64,000 nt of DNA from Macrotrachela quadricornifera (lineage: Eukaryota > Rotifera > Eurotatoria > Philodinida > Philodinidae). The translations under genes and the position numbers were made by a program. The stretch spans positions 156,275 through 220,274 of the forward strand of contig JAJEKB010001446.1 of assembly GCA_022393335.1 (NCBI GenBank), written 5' to 3'. Below, piece by piece: positions 34,699 to 46,002 of this stretch. Every line of letters begins with the position of its first letter. Position 1 is the stretch's first letter. Below the pieces are notes generated by a model. It made no database searches and was not told the DNA's origin. It saw only the letters and a program-made list of their open reading frames with translations.

Positions 34699-35490
34699 AT
34701 GGCATTAGAAACATCAAATCCACAACAATTTCTCAATGAATTGAGCGATGAAGACATAGACAAATTTAAAACAGCTGTGTATTCATCTGGTGGTTATCGT
34801 GATTTAGTGAATCATCGTCATGTCTATGCGCCGATTAATTTAACTAAGCTTGAGATGATGGAAACCTTTCAACCGCCATACGACGGTCAGTTATATTTCG
34901 ATTAAATTAACATATAAACGTGTTCTTTTAGGCTCTTTTTTTATATCATGGATGAAATGCTATATTCAAGAACATCATATGGAACAACCACCAATATGTC
35001 ATCCCAGCATTTGTTTACACATAAATGGTAGCTCCTGGTCATCGGTGCAAACTGCTTTCAACACATTTTGCGCTTCCAAATCCATCAATCAGTTGAACAT
35101 CTACTCTCATCATATTGTGCTCCGCTCTTTTTTGGGTCCTCTGCCGCTGCTTTCGTCGAACAAAGATGAAAAACAAAGTGAGTTCACATTGGTTTCTCTT
35201 GTTATATTCACTGATATTTACGTTTCTCTCTAGCGTTTCATCTATGCGATACTATCGGCTGTTTATCAGAAAAACATCTTTGTATCGAATCAGGAGAAAC
35301 AAATCATAACCGAAGCCGTTGCAGAGGTATTATTTTACACATCCATGAAAATACTGCTGGTGAAGCTTTTATAATTCAAGCTGATCCTTGTCTACATGGC
35401 ATTGAACATCAAGACGCAAATGGCGACTATTTCAAATACAGCTGCAGGAAAATCCAAGGAATAATCACTAACGACGATGATTTTGAATAA
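34699..35490 (+). CDS. Protein with I-PpoI-like His-Me finger endonuclease/zinc domain
   Basis: Three exons (34699-34885, 34932-35177, 35234-35490) with introns of 46 and 56 nt join in frame to give 229 residues. The C-terminal exon reads FHLCDTIGC (146-154), KHLCIESGETN (158-168), then RSRC (171-174). This places H147, C149, C154, H159, N168 and C174 at the spacing of I-PpoI His98, Cys100, Cys105, His110, Asn119 and Cys125 (family numbering from memory), a constant offset of 49. C90 would sit where I-PpoI has Cys41. Further Cys/His residues (H180, H182, C197, H199) could form a second zinc site. So a nuclease fold of the His-Me finger type with a possible intact active site is inferred. The N-terminal 60 residues are unlike any domain I know. 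No signal peptide; nuclear or cytosolic location is likely. Spliceosomal introns show it is a nuclear gene, not an intron-borne homing gene. Confidence 0.7.
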
Positions 35491-35565
35491 CTATTTGCTT
35501 ACTTTCATTTTTTGTTTTTTTCAATGCACTTTCTTCTATTACTCTTACTTTACAAATAACTTTAA

Positions 35566-36863
35566 CCCTTTCAGTCCCGACCTTTTTTTATAGAGTTTAA
35601 GTTTGAAAAAATATAGCGCTAAGTGACTAGATGGTATTACGAAATATCTGGTTAAGTTACAACAAAAATTGTGTAATTATATGAGTACATATTTATTCAG
35701 TTCATTGTTGATATACATAGTTTTGACGATACAACGAAAAACAATTTTTTACACAGAGACAAACACTACAAAAAATATATATTACATTCGTTCTTTTTTG
35801 CTTTTTTTTTGTGCTACAATAAGCACATCTACGATAAGTTGAAACAACATCTAGTAAATGAGCTAACAATTGTGCTTTTTCCGAATTTTCTGTATCACTA
35901 ATGCTCTTCTCGACTCGAATCTTCTTCTGATTACTCATTTCCAAAGGTCTTCCTAGTCGTTTTCTACTACAATAGTTACCTATCAGTGCGGTACTAACAC
36001 GTGATATATATTCTACTGTACTAATATTGCTGTTAGAAAGATCTTTATAATAGATGAATGAATTCACAATTGATACTCCGAGAAAATGAAAAAATATTCT
36101 CATCCAGTTTCTGTTTGACTTTCGATCAATTATATAATACCTTATTTTTTGATCGGATAGATCGACCCCTCCCATGTACTTATTGTACTGAGCAATTGCT
36201 AATGGACAAGAAATTTCCTTTCTACTACCATCTTTATCTCGTCGAATAACTTTATCTGACACCTCAGGATCAAAGTAGTTTGATGCAATTAGAACTTCTT
36301 TCTTGTCCATCCATTTTATTACAGAAACTACATTAGCTGTTAGGTATCGATAATCGCCTCTCTCTAATTGTTCATCTTTCTTCAATTCAGTTGGAAAGTA
36401 TTTTCTACTAGATCGAATTGTACCGGTGGCTGAAATCTTTTTTCTTTTAAGCTTGTAGAGTAATGATAAGGAGGTGAAATAATTATCAAAAAATAGATGA
36501 CGATTCTTTATATCTGTTTCATTTACTAATGACATAACTGTATGCTCTCTTAATGACGAAGATCGTTCTTTATTTTTTCCTGTGTAAATTGCATCACGAC
36601 TCAATGACTCATAACATAATTTTTAAAAAATTTAGATTGTTGAGGAAAACTTTGAAAAGTCATATGAACACGCTTCATACACTAATCAATAATCTCTATT
36701 CACAAGAATATCTATGCAATCCTTCACAAATGTATCTTAACTACGAATATTTGTTGAAAATATTCCTTCTAGGTCTTAGAAACCTCAAATAATTTTGAAA
36801 TTTTTTGAAAAATATATAATTTTCGCTAGGTGGTAGATATATATATCACCGGGACTGAAAGGG
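35566..36863 (-). mobile_element. piggyBac-type transposon with both ends, internally deleted
   Basis: Perfect 14-bp inverted repeats, ccctttcagtcccg at 35566-35579 and cgggactgaaaggg at 36850-36863, bound the element. TTAA (35562-35565) lies outside the left end as expected for piggyBac. The right flank reads TTTA, a one-base change. The transposase remnant lies inside on the minus strand. At 1.3 kb it is about half the usual length of an autonomous element. Confidence 0.85.
35702..36604 (-). pseudogene. piggyBac transposase, C-terminal half
   Basis: About 300 codons on the minus strand. LFFDNYFTSLSLLYKL carries the second catalytic Asp. NKYMGGVDLSDQ carries the third. A Cys-rich C-terminus (RRCAYCSTKK, then FCSVCLCVKNC) resembles the zinc ring that binds the transposon ends. 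The N-terminal half with the first catalytic Asp is missing, and the frame has no ATG at its 5' edge (the upstream codon at 36604 is TTG). It cannot encode active transposase, although the ends could be mobilised in trans. No stop interrupts the surviving part, so loss was by deletion and probably recent. Confidence 0.85.
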
Positions 36864-36880
36864 TTTATGATAATGTGCAT

Positions 36881-37037
36881 CAGGACTCCGCGTGGGATGG
36901 GATGGGACAGAAAACTTTTGTCCCATGGGAAGGTACTTAAAAACATTTTTCGTCCCATGGGACAGGATGAGATTTTAAAAAGAAATTTTATGTCCCACGG
37001 GATGGAATGGGATTATCCCTTTCCACGCGGAGCCCTG
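36881..37037. mobile_element. hAT-type MITE, 157 bp, with 8-bp target duplication
   Basis: The inverted ends caggactccgcgtgg (36881-36895) and ccacgcggagccctg (37023-37037) differ at one base pair. The same 8 bases, atgtgcat, flank both sides (36873-36880 and 37038-37045). The interior repeats tgggatgggatgggac- and tcccatggga-type words in both orientations. Short length, 8-bp duplication and CAGG start fit a hAT-derived MITE. It begins 18 bases from the right end of the piggyBac element. Confidence 0.85.
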
Positions 37038-37539
37038 ATGTGCATAAACGTAAATGAGACTTTTATTATTCTACTCCTTTTTTTAGTGTAGTAGCGTTAT
37101 CTGATAGAATATATTCAATTTCATGTACAATTTGATTTAATTTTACTGTTTGCATATGCGTCATTAATGACAAATCATGATTGTTAAATTTCGACAAAGG
37201 TTTTACATCACTTTCATTAATATTTGTATTGCCTTCGTCTAAAAGAAGATCAATCATGTATGTTACGATAGCATTTGATAAAATGATATTAAAGTTATGT
37301 TTGTTTTTAAAAAAAGGGAGGAAATGAGATAAAGGTAACTTGGGGAAAATATGTTCGTGAAAATCTGACAATGAATATTTATTGAAATGAATATTTGTTC
37401 ATTTGCTATCTATATATACATATATATATATCTATTGAGAAAGTCATGTCAATCTTGTTGTATAACTGAAAAAAAGACTTAGTGAATGAATTAAATTTCT
37501 TCTATAGTTAATTTTTATTTGTTAATGAAAACTAAAAAA

Positions 37540-38667
37540 TTAAAATAATCCAGCATAATAAGGCCATGTAGCAATTCCACACATATTATCATTTCGTTTA
37601 ATTTTAATATAACCATGATCACCCCATGTTGCACCCCATGAATTTTTAACTTTCCAATAATCAACACCATTTTCAGTTCCATAACCAACAACAACAAGTG
37701 CATGATTCATATTTCTATGTGTTGGACAACCTGGAACATCAAAAACACCAGATGCATAATGATCGAATTTATTTGATGCTTCTCTAAGAATAGTATCATT
37801 TCCTTCACGCTTTCCACAATTAAAATAAACATAAAGTGGACCTTTTGTATAAACAACTTTTTTCATATATTCTTCATTTTCAGTTGGTAATTGTTCATAT
37901 TGAAGAGGATATTTTGTATCATATGAAAGAAGTACACCATCTGGACTTTGACATTTATCTTGTTTTTTACCATCTGATGTTGATGGATAATCTTTTTCTA
38001 AATTAAGTTTATCACCATTTCTTCTAATATAATTAAATGTTCCAACAAAGCTTCCACCTTCACAACCATTTTCATCTGAACAATCAATTAATTGTTGTGG
38101 ACTTAATGGACCAGATTGATTATAAATTTCTGCATATGTTTTTTCTAAAGCTCCAACCATAGCAAAAGCATAACATGAACCACAATGTCGTTGATTTTTA
38201 ATAGGCGTAACAGCATTTAATAATCGCGTTTGATTTGTCCAGTCATATTCTGATGGAAGTATTACATCAGCACGTGATACAATTGGTTGATCATAATTAA
38301 TTGGTTCAACATTTATTTTTGCACGTAATTTATCTCTTTCTTCATCAGTCCAATCACTTAATTCATTTATTTTTAATTTAAATGTTGATGAAGGATTTTC
38401 ATTATGTTGAACAACATATTTTAAATTTTCTTTAAATATTCCAACACGTTTGGATTTTTTAAAATCAATAAATTTTGATGAATGTTCACGAGGATATTGT
38501 TCTTGAAAAAATCGATAAATACGATGAACTAATAGTGGATTATTTTCAATAGCTTCAGCTTTTTTATCTATATTTGATAAGGTATGGTCAACATAATCTT
38601 GAACGGATAAGTATGAACTAACATAACCAATTAAACAAAAAGTCAGGGTGAATCTTAAATATTTCAT
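37540..38667 (-). CDS. Cathepsin L-like cysteine protease (papain family C1A), prepro form
   Basis: Single exon, 375 residues from the ATG at 38667; the open frame extends seven codons further but only to a TTG. Residues 1-18 (YLRFTLTFCLIGYVSS) form a signal peptide. The propeptide region contains KLKINELSDWT, the inhibitor-I29-type motif, near residue 110. The mature enzyme starts near the LPSEYDW segment. Catalytic residues are visible: Gln and Cys in KNQRHCGSCYAF (Cys about 163), His in MNHALVVVGYG (about 320) and Asn in VKNSWGATWG (about 339). The GCEGG motif is present. It is therefore probably an active lysosomal or secreted digestive endopeptidase. Length matches the family. Absence of introns is notable beside intron-bearing neighbours. 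A copy of its 3' end lies at 32320-32593. Confidence 0.92.
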   Translation of the reverse strand: MKYLRFTLTFCLIGYVSSYLSVQDYVDHTLSNIDKKAEAIENNPLLVHRIYRFFQEQYPREHSSKFIDFKKSKRVGIFKENLKYVVQHNENPSSTFKLKINELSDWTDEERDKLRAKINVEPINYDQPIVSRADVILPSEYDWTNQTRLLNAVTPIKNQRHCGSCYAFAMVGALEKTYAEIYNQSGPLSPQQLIDCSDENGCEGGSFVGTFNYIRRNGDKLNLEKDYPSTSDGKKQDKCQSPDGVLLSYDTKYPLQYEQLPTENEEYMKKVVYTKGPLYVYFNCGKREGNDTILREASNKFDHYASGVFDVPGCPTHRNMNHALVVVGYGTENGVDYWKVKNSWGATWGDHGYIKIKRNDNMCGIATWPYYAGLF

Positions 38668-39009
38668 TATGATGTTATTTTTTCTCAAAAAAGAGCATTT
38701 AGTTTGAATATAATTGATGCTTTTATAGATTTAAACACAATCTAAATTTCATGTGTTTTTATTCTCATCATTCAATGTCATTATTAATATTGATTTTTCT
38801 TCTTATCTAATTTATTTCAAAAAAGAAACAATCATTTGATAGAAAAATAAAGTCATAATAAATTTTTACCTCGAATATTCGAGAAAGAACGTATATCGAC
38901 AAGAAAAATATAGTCCTTGATTTTTCTTTATTCAATTTTATCATACTACAATCACATGCGTAGATGGTTCTCACATAAAAATAACAGCAAAAAACATATC
39001 CAAATTATA

Positions 39010-40375
39010 ATGGTAAAGACCTGTCCGAATTCTATGAATTCTGACCTCATGAGGAATTCACGGAATTCAAACTGATGCTTTATACACTCAAAGAAAATAG
39101 AGCAACCCATGGAGGTTACGGAATGCAAGACATTCAAAGAATTCGAGAAGGTGCAAGGATCCGAAGAAATCACAAAACTCAATGAATCGAAATAAACGAA
39201 AAAATTTAGTATAAGAGTAAATATTTTAGATTATATTAAGGCTTCCTCTTCCACACCCTAACGTTCTACTCCGTATTTTATAGTTGTTTTCAACTTTGAA
39301 TCATTCAATCCCGCTGAAAATTTCAGTGAAGGTTTATTCTGATTTGAGTTGCTCACCGTAATAGTTTCAACTCAATACATTGAGTCTCTGAAGAGTTAAA
39401 TTAAGATTATGAGCATGTGATGGTTTCCCAAATTTTTCTGCCATTATAAAGGCTATAAAGTTTGAACTGGTTTTAAAATGTTGCGTGAATCCTATCCTAC
39501 AACTTAATAGGATTCGAATTTTTTTTGTTGAAGTTTTGTGTTTTTCTTCAATTTTATCTCATAATAGATGGCAAGAAAAGATATAGTTTCGTCATCTTTT
39601 AAAAGATAAAATTCAAAAAAAGAAATTCGGATCTTATTAAGTTGCAGGATCGGATTTAGATTACATTTTAAAACCTGTCCAAGCATTATAGCCTTTATAA
39701 TGGCAGAGAAATTTTGGAACCATTACATGCTCATCATCTTAATTTAACTCTTCAAAGACTCAATGTATTGAGTTGAAACTATTCCTGTGGGCAACTCAAA
39801 TGAGAATATACCTTCACTGACATTTTCAGCAGGACGGAATGATCCAAAGCTGAGAACAACTATAAGATGCGAAGTGGGACTTTAGGGTAGGAAAAATCCT
39901 TAAGCAGCGCAATTCGTGTTATTTACAGCAGTACTGTAGCTTTCTTGAATGGTTCGCGCATTGAGATGTGTTTATCAGTGCTTGCGGGATATCGGACTAA
40001 AACCATCTACATTCGTCTGTATTGTTATTGAACATATCTGAAATATTCAAGGCATCTTAAAAGTGCCTTGCTAACTATCTGCCACCTGCTCGCTATGATG
40101 TGTCGTGTTAGGCACTCACTTTCGCTTGCTACACCTCTTTGCTCTCAACGCGGTTTCTATATTTTAGCGAGTTACCCTCACTTCGCTATATTGTTTTGCA
40201 TTCTTTGTCCATACATAAACGACTTCACCCTCATCCTCAAGACTTCCTAGAATTCTCTGGCTACCTTGGGTTCTTTTCTTTTCTTGAAGTGTGTAAATCA
40301 TCAATTTTAAAGCTGTTTGAATGCCATGGATTCCTCAGGAGTTCAGAATTCACGGAATTCAGGCACTACTGTTAA
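39010..40375. mobile_element. Inverted-repeat element of about 1.37 kb, host to a nested foldback
   Basis: The left end region (39010-39190) reads gacctgtccgaattctatga, then aattctgacctcatgagga, then cggaattcaaac. The minus strand from 40375 reads gtgcctgaattccgtgaatt, then ctgaactcctgaggaatcca, then ggcattcaaac. Beyond this both sides keep ttta-acac and agaaaa-agagcaaccca-type words for about 170 bases. Similarity is moderate, so the element is old. The foldback at 39245-39898 lies inside it. No gene inside. Confidence 0.5.
39245..39898. mobile_element. Foldback element, about 0.65 kb, nested
   Basis: Arms of about 270 bases face each other. taccctaa-type ends are followed by tttatagttgtttt (left) and its partner aacaactataaga (right, about 39856). 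Further in, cgctgaaaatttcagtgaagg, caactcaatacattgagtct, gaagagttaaattaagat and tgccattataaaggctata all recur inverted. The centre is near 39570. A 60-codon minus frame inside is not judged coding. Confidence 0.75.
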
Positions 40376-40917
40376 TGAATGTTCAAAATGTAGTCAATAA
40401 AGAATTCATCGTTACTATATCGGATACTCCCCGACCATTGAAAAACCAATTTAACATATGTACCGAATATGAAGCTCGAGAGAATGTGTTTCAGATATTT
40501 CATTAGAAAAACAAAGAATACAATCAATGCCAGTGTACAAAAAAATATAGTTCGTATTTAACCGTACCATCAAATGTAGAGATATATATTGTATTTAATC
40601 CGCTTGAAATTGATTTTTCATTTCAATCCTTTCGCCAATTGAACCGATATGAGCACGAGGAGAAAACTCATACGAACGTTCTATAATTGATTCTTCAATG
40701 TTATTGATTAGACATTCTTACACAATACCTAGTCTCAGATTTTTTTTAAAGAAATCATTTTGTATGACCTAAGTTGAACAAATTAAATATTTTTGTTTTT
40801 TTTTTTAATAAAGTTTTTAATTAATATATGAAACCTGTATAATAAAGAAAATGTTTAAAGATATTTATTAATAAATATCATTGAATAGACTAGTTGAATG
40901 TTTAATTCCAATTATTA
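40376..40917. other. Short intergenic stretch, nothing recognised
   Basis: A+T-rich spacer between the inverted-repeat element and the 3' end of the coiled-coil gene. No gene or repeat was recognised. Confidence 0.45.
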
Positions 40918-42622
40918 TTAAGATTTAGTTTTTGGATTTAGTTTAGTTGATTTATTTTGATGATCTGATGTAGTACTTGATATTGGACGTTCTGATGTTT
41001 TTTTATCAATATAAGTAAAAGTAGTTCTATTTGGTTGGTTTGATGCACTGTTAATTCGATCATCATCTGAATCAGATAGAAATTGTTGTCCAGATAATTT
41101 AGATCCAACTTTTTCATGAATTGTTAAATTTATTTTTGTTTTTATTTCTGCTCCTAATTGTTGAATAGCTGATTCAGTTGTTATTGTATTTATTTCAGTA
41201 ACAATTAAATCAATTTTTTCTGATGCTTTTTTTTCTTCTTCAGACATAATTTGATTTTTAACAGAATTTGCTTGATCACTAACAGCACGAAGTTTAAGTT
41301 GCGATTCATTAAATATTTCTAAACGTTGTTCTTGAAGTTGCTCTTGTATTAATGCTAATTGTTTAGCACGTTTTTCATCTAATTCAGAAATAAATTCTTG
41401 TAATAAAATTCTATATTGTTCATCTTGTATAGTTTGTTCTTTTTTAGCATGAATTAATAATTGTTGCTGACTTTGTTGAGTTTCTTCAACAACTTGTGCA
41501 AGAATTGATTCTGTTTCTGATGTTATTTGTCCAATTCGACGTTTAAGTGATTCATCAAACTCTACATGAGTTTGTTTTAAATTTAACATTAATGTATCTA
41601 ATCTTTCTGATGTTGATAAATTATGAATTGTTTCAATTTTACTTTTTAATATTGAATTAACTTGTGCTGAACCATATGTACTTGAATGTTTTGTTATTAA
41701 TTCTTGCTTATTTGATTCTTTTTGATCATGTTCTATTTTTGTTGACTCACTTCGAATTAATTGTTGAAATGTTGATGATAACTATAATTCAAAAAGGAAA
41801 AATGAAATGATTCTTTTTTAATGTTAAAAAGTGAAGTTCGGAATTTTTTGTTGTACATTTTTACCTGTACACATCACAATACTTCCTTTCGATAGCGTTT
41901 GACAAAAGTTCTACAGTATAAAATTTGTTAATAAGCTTTTGAATTTCTTTTTCTTTTTTCTTTTTTTGTTGGCTATTCATAGATATACTCTGATAAATAT
42001 TGATTACAGTTGCTCTAATATGTTCAGAAATTTTCTGTACAAGAATATTAGAGAGGATTCTATGAGGTTTTTAAGATGTTAGATAGACTAACGAAAATTT
42101 ATAAACATGAAGAATTTATATTAGATTACAGAACTCCAAAGTTTATCGTTTATTTTCATTAGAAATGTAAATTTTTCTTTTCTAATTAAACGTTAAGAAT
42201 GATATTAAATCTTTTCCTGATCAATAAAAATGTCAAAGTTTTCTCTATCATCAGGAAAAAATGAACTCATTTAGTTAGAGTAATTCGTCGAATGTATTAA
42301 ATATTTACATTAAATAATGAATTCATTTTTCTGAGAAAATGTTTTGTTATATAAAATATATTTATTAATTATGAATAGATATAATACAAACCTTTCCATT
42401 ATGTTCCCATATTGTTGCATAATTGGCTAAATTAGAAGTTGATTGTTGTTTTGACATACCCATATGTTTTAACCATGGTGATGGTTGAGATGAAAATGGT
42501 CTTCGAAAGTAGCTTTCATGCCTTGTTGCTACTGGAGGCGATGGAGTTCGTGTTCTTGATTTTGGTGCTGATGGAACTTGAATTTTTCTATCTATTTTCT
42601 TTCGACTTGAACCTGAACCCAT
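40918..42622 (-). CDS. Coiled-coil protein with possible N-myristoylation signal, unknown function
   Basis: Two exons, 42392-42622 and 40918-41781, join in phase 0 across a 610-nt intron to give 364 residues. The N-terminus MGSGSSRKK has Gly2 and Ser6, a good myristoylation context followed by basic residues, so membrane anchoring is plausible. Residues about 15-50 are Pro/Ser/Arg-rich. From about residue 80 to 290 is a long helical, Gln/Glu/Lys-rich stretch (for example QLALIQEQLQEQRLEIFNES) with no breaks, typical of a coiled coil. The C-terminal 60 residues are Ser/Thr/Asn/Lys-rich and disordered. I do not recognise the family; a cytoskeletal or ciliary scaffold would fit the shape, but that is a guess. 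The stop is TAA at 40918-40920. No signal peptide. Confidence 0.75.
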
Positions 42623-42836
42623 TTTTTGATAATTATATTATTAACAATAAATGATTGCAAGATTTTTATTTAATAACTAATAAATAAAATATTAAAATAA
42701 ATTTTAATTAAATTGAATTTTATTTAAAAAAAAACTATCAAAAGATATATATATTCTAAATAATAGATGTTTGTATTTGTTTTCTTTTGAAATAAATATT
42801 GAAATTGGTTACTAAAACAAATGAAAGAATGTATAA

Positions 42837-43236
42837 NNNNNNNNNNNNNNNNNNNNNNNNNNNNNNNNNNNNNNNNNNNNNNNNNNNNNNNNNNNNNNNN
42901 NNNNNNNNNNNNNNNNNNNNNNNNNNNNNNNNNNNNNNNNNNNNNNNNNNNNNNNNNNNNNNNNNNNNNNNNNNNNNNNNNNNNNNNNNNNNNNNNNNNN
43001 NNNNNNNNNNNNNNNNNNNNNNNNNNNNNNNNNNNNNNNNNNNNNNNNNNNNNNNNNNNNNNNNNNNNNNNNNNNNNNNNNNNNNNNNNNNNNNNNNNNN
43101 NNNNNNNNNNNNNNNNNNNNNNNNNNNNNNNNNNNNNNNNNNNNNNNNNNNNNNNNNNNNNNNNNNNNNNNNNNNNNNNNNNNNNNNNNNNNNNNNNNNN
43201 NNNNNNNNNNNNNNNNNNNNNNNNNNNNNNNNNNNN
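42837..43236. other. Assembly gap (400 N) flanked by identical sequence
   Basis: Exactly 400 unknown bases. The 47 bases before the gap (42790-42836, ending gaaagaatgtataa) are repeated immediately after it (43237-43283). Either the contig ends overlap and should have been merged, or the gap sits in a tandem repeat. Confidence 0.95.
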
Positions 43237-43283
43237 AAATAAATATTGAAATTGGTTACTAAAACAAATGAAAGAATGTATAA

Positions 43284-45449
43284 GTCAATAGAGGTATGTA
43301 TCAATCGTTTTTTTTTTTATGTCTTTAATAATATTTCAATCAATGAAAAGAGCAAATGACATGAGTACGCCTAAGGGAATAAATCATTTTATTCAGACAT
43401 GTTTTAACTATTATAATGAAATATATATATTTCAATATTCTTTTTAGATCTACCCACATTCGATCCAGTTTATATACGACTCTTATTAGTTTATCAATTA
43501 AGTTATTTAAAATGGTGTCTACTAATAAAGTTAGAATTTTTTTCATTATATTTAACTTAAATTTTGATACTCTTTAAAGTCTTATAATGTTGAAACTTCT
43601 GTCTATTCTTTAAATGACCAAAAATTCATATATATGAGCAAAATCGGACATATGCCACTTCCATTTAACTTTAATTTTTTTTATAAAGATGTTTGTTTTT
43701 GAATCACTGCGTTTAGCATAGATATATGTAGAAATGTTTGTTCTTTTAGATACTAATTAATTAAGAAGTAATTAATGAATATCTCTCTAAGGATATGAGA
43801 AAAAGCTCTGAAAATTTTAGGATAGACTGTAGGGTTCGAGCCCCATCTGTGGTAAAGTTTTCAACGAGATCAGACTCCAAAAATTTTCCTTATAAAAACC
43901 GGTCTTCTAAAGATCCACTCAAGTTCCCAAAAAAAATTTTTTTGTGTAATTAACATATCAAGGTTCTAAGAAATAATTTGTTTTGAACTTTTTATTCAGT
44001 TATATGAACATTTTTTCGTTTATATATTCCTATTTCGTCATGTCGCTAACGAAAAGTAAATCGAATTTCTTGAAAAATTTATGTGTTCCTCGAAAAAAGT
44101 TAAAGTAAGGATTTTAAAACCCTATAAATGGCCTACAAAATGCACCATTTAGTTTTTAAAAACTAAAACGTATTAATTGGAAACCAATGCCCTTTTTTTG
44201 AGTTGCATCGCTATTAGATGATTTTGCCCATATAGATATGATGAGGAAAGATAGCGGATATTCGATAATAATATTGTTTCGTCGTCTTATTTGTATATAG
44301 AAGTTTATTTCAAATATTTCAACATTCAATTCAATAACAAACTGGTTCTTGACAACATTACAGCAACATGTCACTCTGTCCCATACTAATGCGATTTGTC
44401 TTAATCAATAAACTAATAAGGATTCTTTATTGTATTATCAAATACAGACTAATCAATTTTTTTTCTTATGAACATATTCTGGGTTTTTAATACTCAATTA
44501 TTAATTAACTATAAAAAATTTAAAAAAATAACAAAATAAAATTAATTACCGTTAATAATAATAATAAGATAAAACAAAGAAATAATATAAAAGAATAATT
44601 GTTCGTTTATTTTTGGTTTGTTATAAAATACGTTTGGATATGAAAATGAAAGTGATTGTTTTATGATCACTATGGAAGAATTTTATTTGTAAAGAAACAA
44701 AAGAAGAATTATTTAACATGTAAATGGAACTAAAGAGAACAATGAATTTCATTGTAGAAATAAACATTTTTTTTTCTTCTATAATAAAATATGTCTTATA
44801 TACAAATAGTTAGTAAGGTTGATCAAAAAGTCTGTTATCGTTAAATACAAATATGAAGATAAACAGATATTTTTCAATTTTATTTTATTAAATTTTTACA
44901 ATCGCTCTTATAATTATTTATAGTAAGTTTAATCATTTTAAATAATTTATTAAAACTTATTTTTGAACTCTTTTAACACATCATATTTCATTTACCCAAC
45001 CAATCTCTAGAATTTGACAAAAAAGCCTGCCAATTGAGTTCTGATGAAGTATGAATTTATTTTAGACGGGTTGATGAACCAAACATCTGATGCTAGTTGG
45101 ATTAGTGAAGATGAATTAAGAAAGAGTATTGTTTATAAAGACAGATTTGAATTAATACTTTCTTTCGTATATTCTTTCAAATGAAATATTCCTGTTTCTT
45201 TTCCATAGTACAGATAATAGCAAGTGCATAAGTCATAAGTAATATATTAAAGTTTTTCGTGAATAAAATATGGAAATAAAATGAGATATTATATGTTCAA
45301 AATGTATAGAATTGCTTATCGATCATCAATGATTTCATATTCACTGAATCTAGTGCTACATAATCGTTGATTAAATAATTTCATCGAACGAAGTTAAACT
45401 AATTAAATAAATTAAATATTTCTATTATCCATTGTTGAAAATTAGTTGC
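43284..45449. other. 2.2-kb intergenic region, nothing recognised
   Basis: A+T-rich, with only trivial open frames (43340-43546, 44156-44374). A gggttcgagcccc word near 43832 resembles a tRNA B box but no tRNA folds around it. No repeat was recognised. Confidence 0.45.
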
Positions 45450-46002
45450 TTGGACAAAATTCTTGTAACTTTTGAAAGGAAAATGATAGAGCCCTATGGT
45501 TTCCGTTGTTAGGTAAAGCATCATAGATTACGTATTACTATTAAATAAGCAATGCAAACTTGGTGAGTTAATTTCCAAATAACGAAATGAATAGTTCGGA
45601 TCGAGTTCTATAATTCTAGACCAACCCCAAGTCTATATCTTTTACGGTTCAGAAGTTATATATATTCTTTATAGAAGTATCGACTTCTAGCCAGTTATTA
45701 AATATCACTCGAACTCTAGCTAAATACCACTATGTAACTTAGTATATCTACAAGCTTTCATGTCAAATGTTTTATAAATTATTGTTTGTATCCAAGTATG
45801 AGTAGATATCTTTGCAAAAAAAATTTATCACTCTCGAATTGTAAGCAATGTAAAGTTTGCATTCAAAGATTTATCATGGAATACCTTACTTGAAGGTTCT
45901 CTTAATTCATATTAATACGCACCCTGCTGTGTTCTATTTAACAACGAAAACCATAGGTCTCTATCTTTTTTCTTTCAAAAGTTATAAGAATTTTGTCAAA
46001 GC
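45450..46002. mobile_element. Inverted-repeat element, about 0.55 kb
   Basis: The left end, gacaaaattcttgtaacttt from about 45453, then tgatagagccctatggtttc and cgttgtta, is matched on the minus strand from about 46000 by gacaaaattcttataacttt, agatagagacctatggtttt and cgttgtta. Strong pairing runs for about 65 bases and weaker similarity for another 60. No open frame. No clear target duplication. Confidence 0.65.

Noticed and set aside
36867..37091. 74-codon plus frame over the hAT-type MITE
   Set aside because: It is a translation of the MITE itself (repeats of the tgggatggga word).
37066..37371. 101-codon minus frame between the MITE and the cathepsin gene
   Set aside because: The first codon is TTG, no ATG precedes it in frame, there is no recognisable domain and no clear splice sites; it could be an exon scrap but I cannot support it as a gene.
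43828..43850. gggttcgagcccc as a tRNA T-arm/B box
   Set aside because: No D-arm, anticodon arm or acceptor pairing could be drawn around it and the T stem itself is imperfect.
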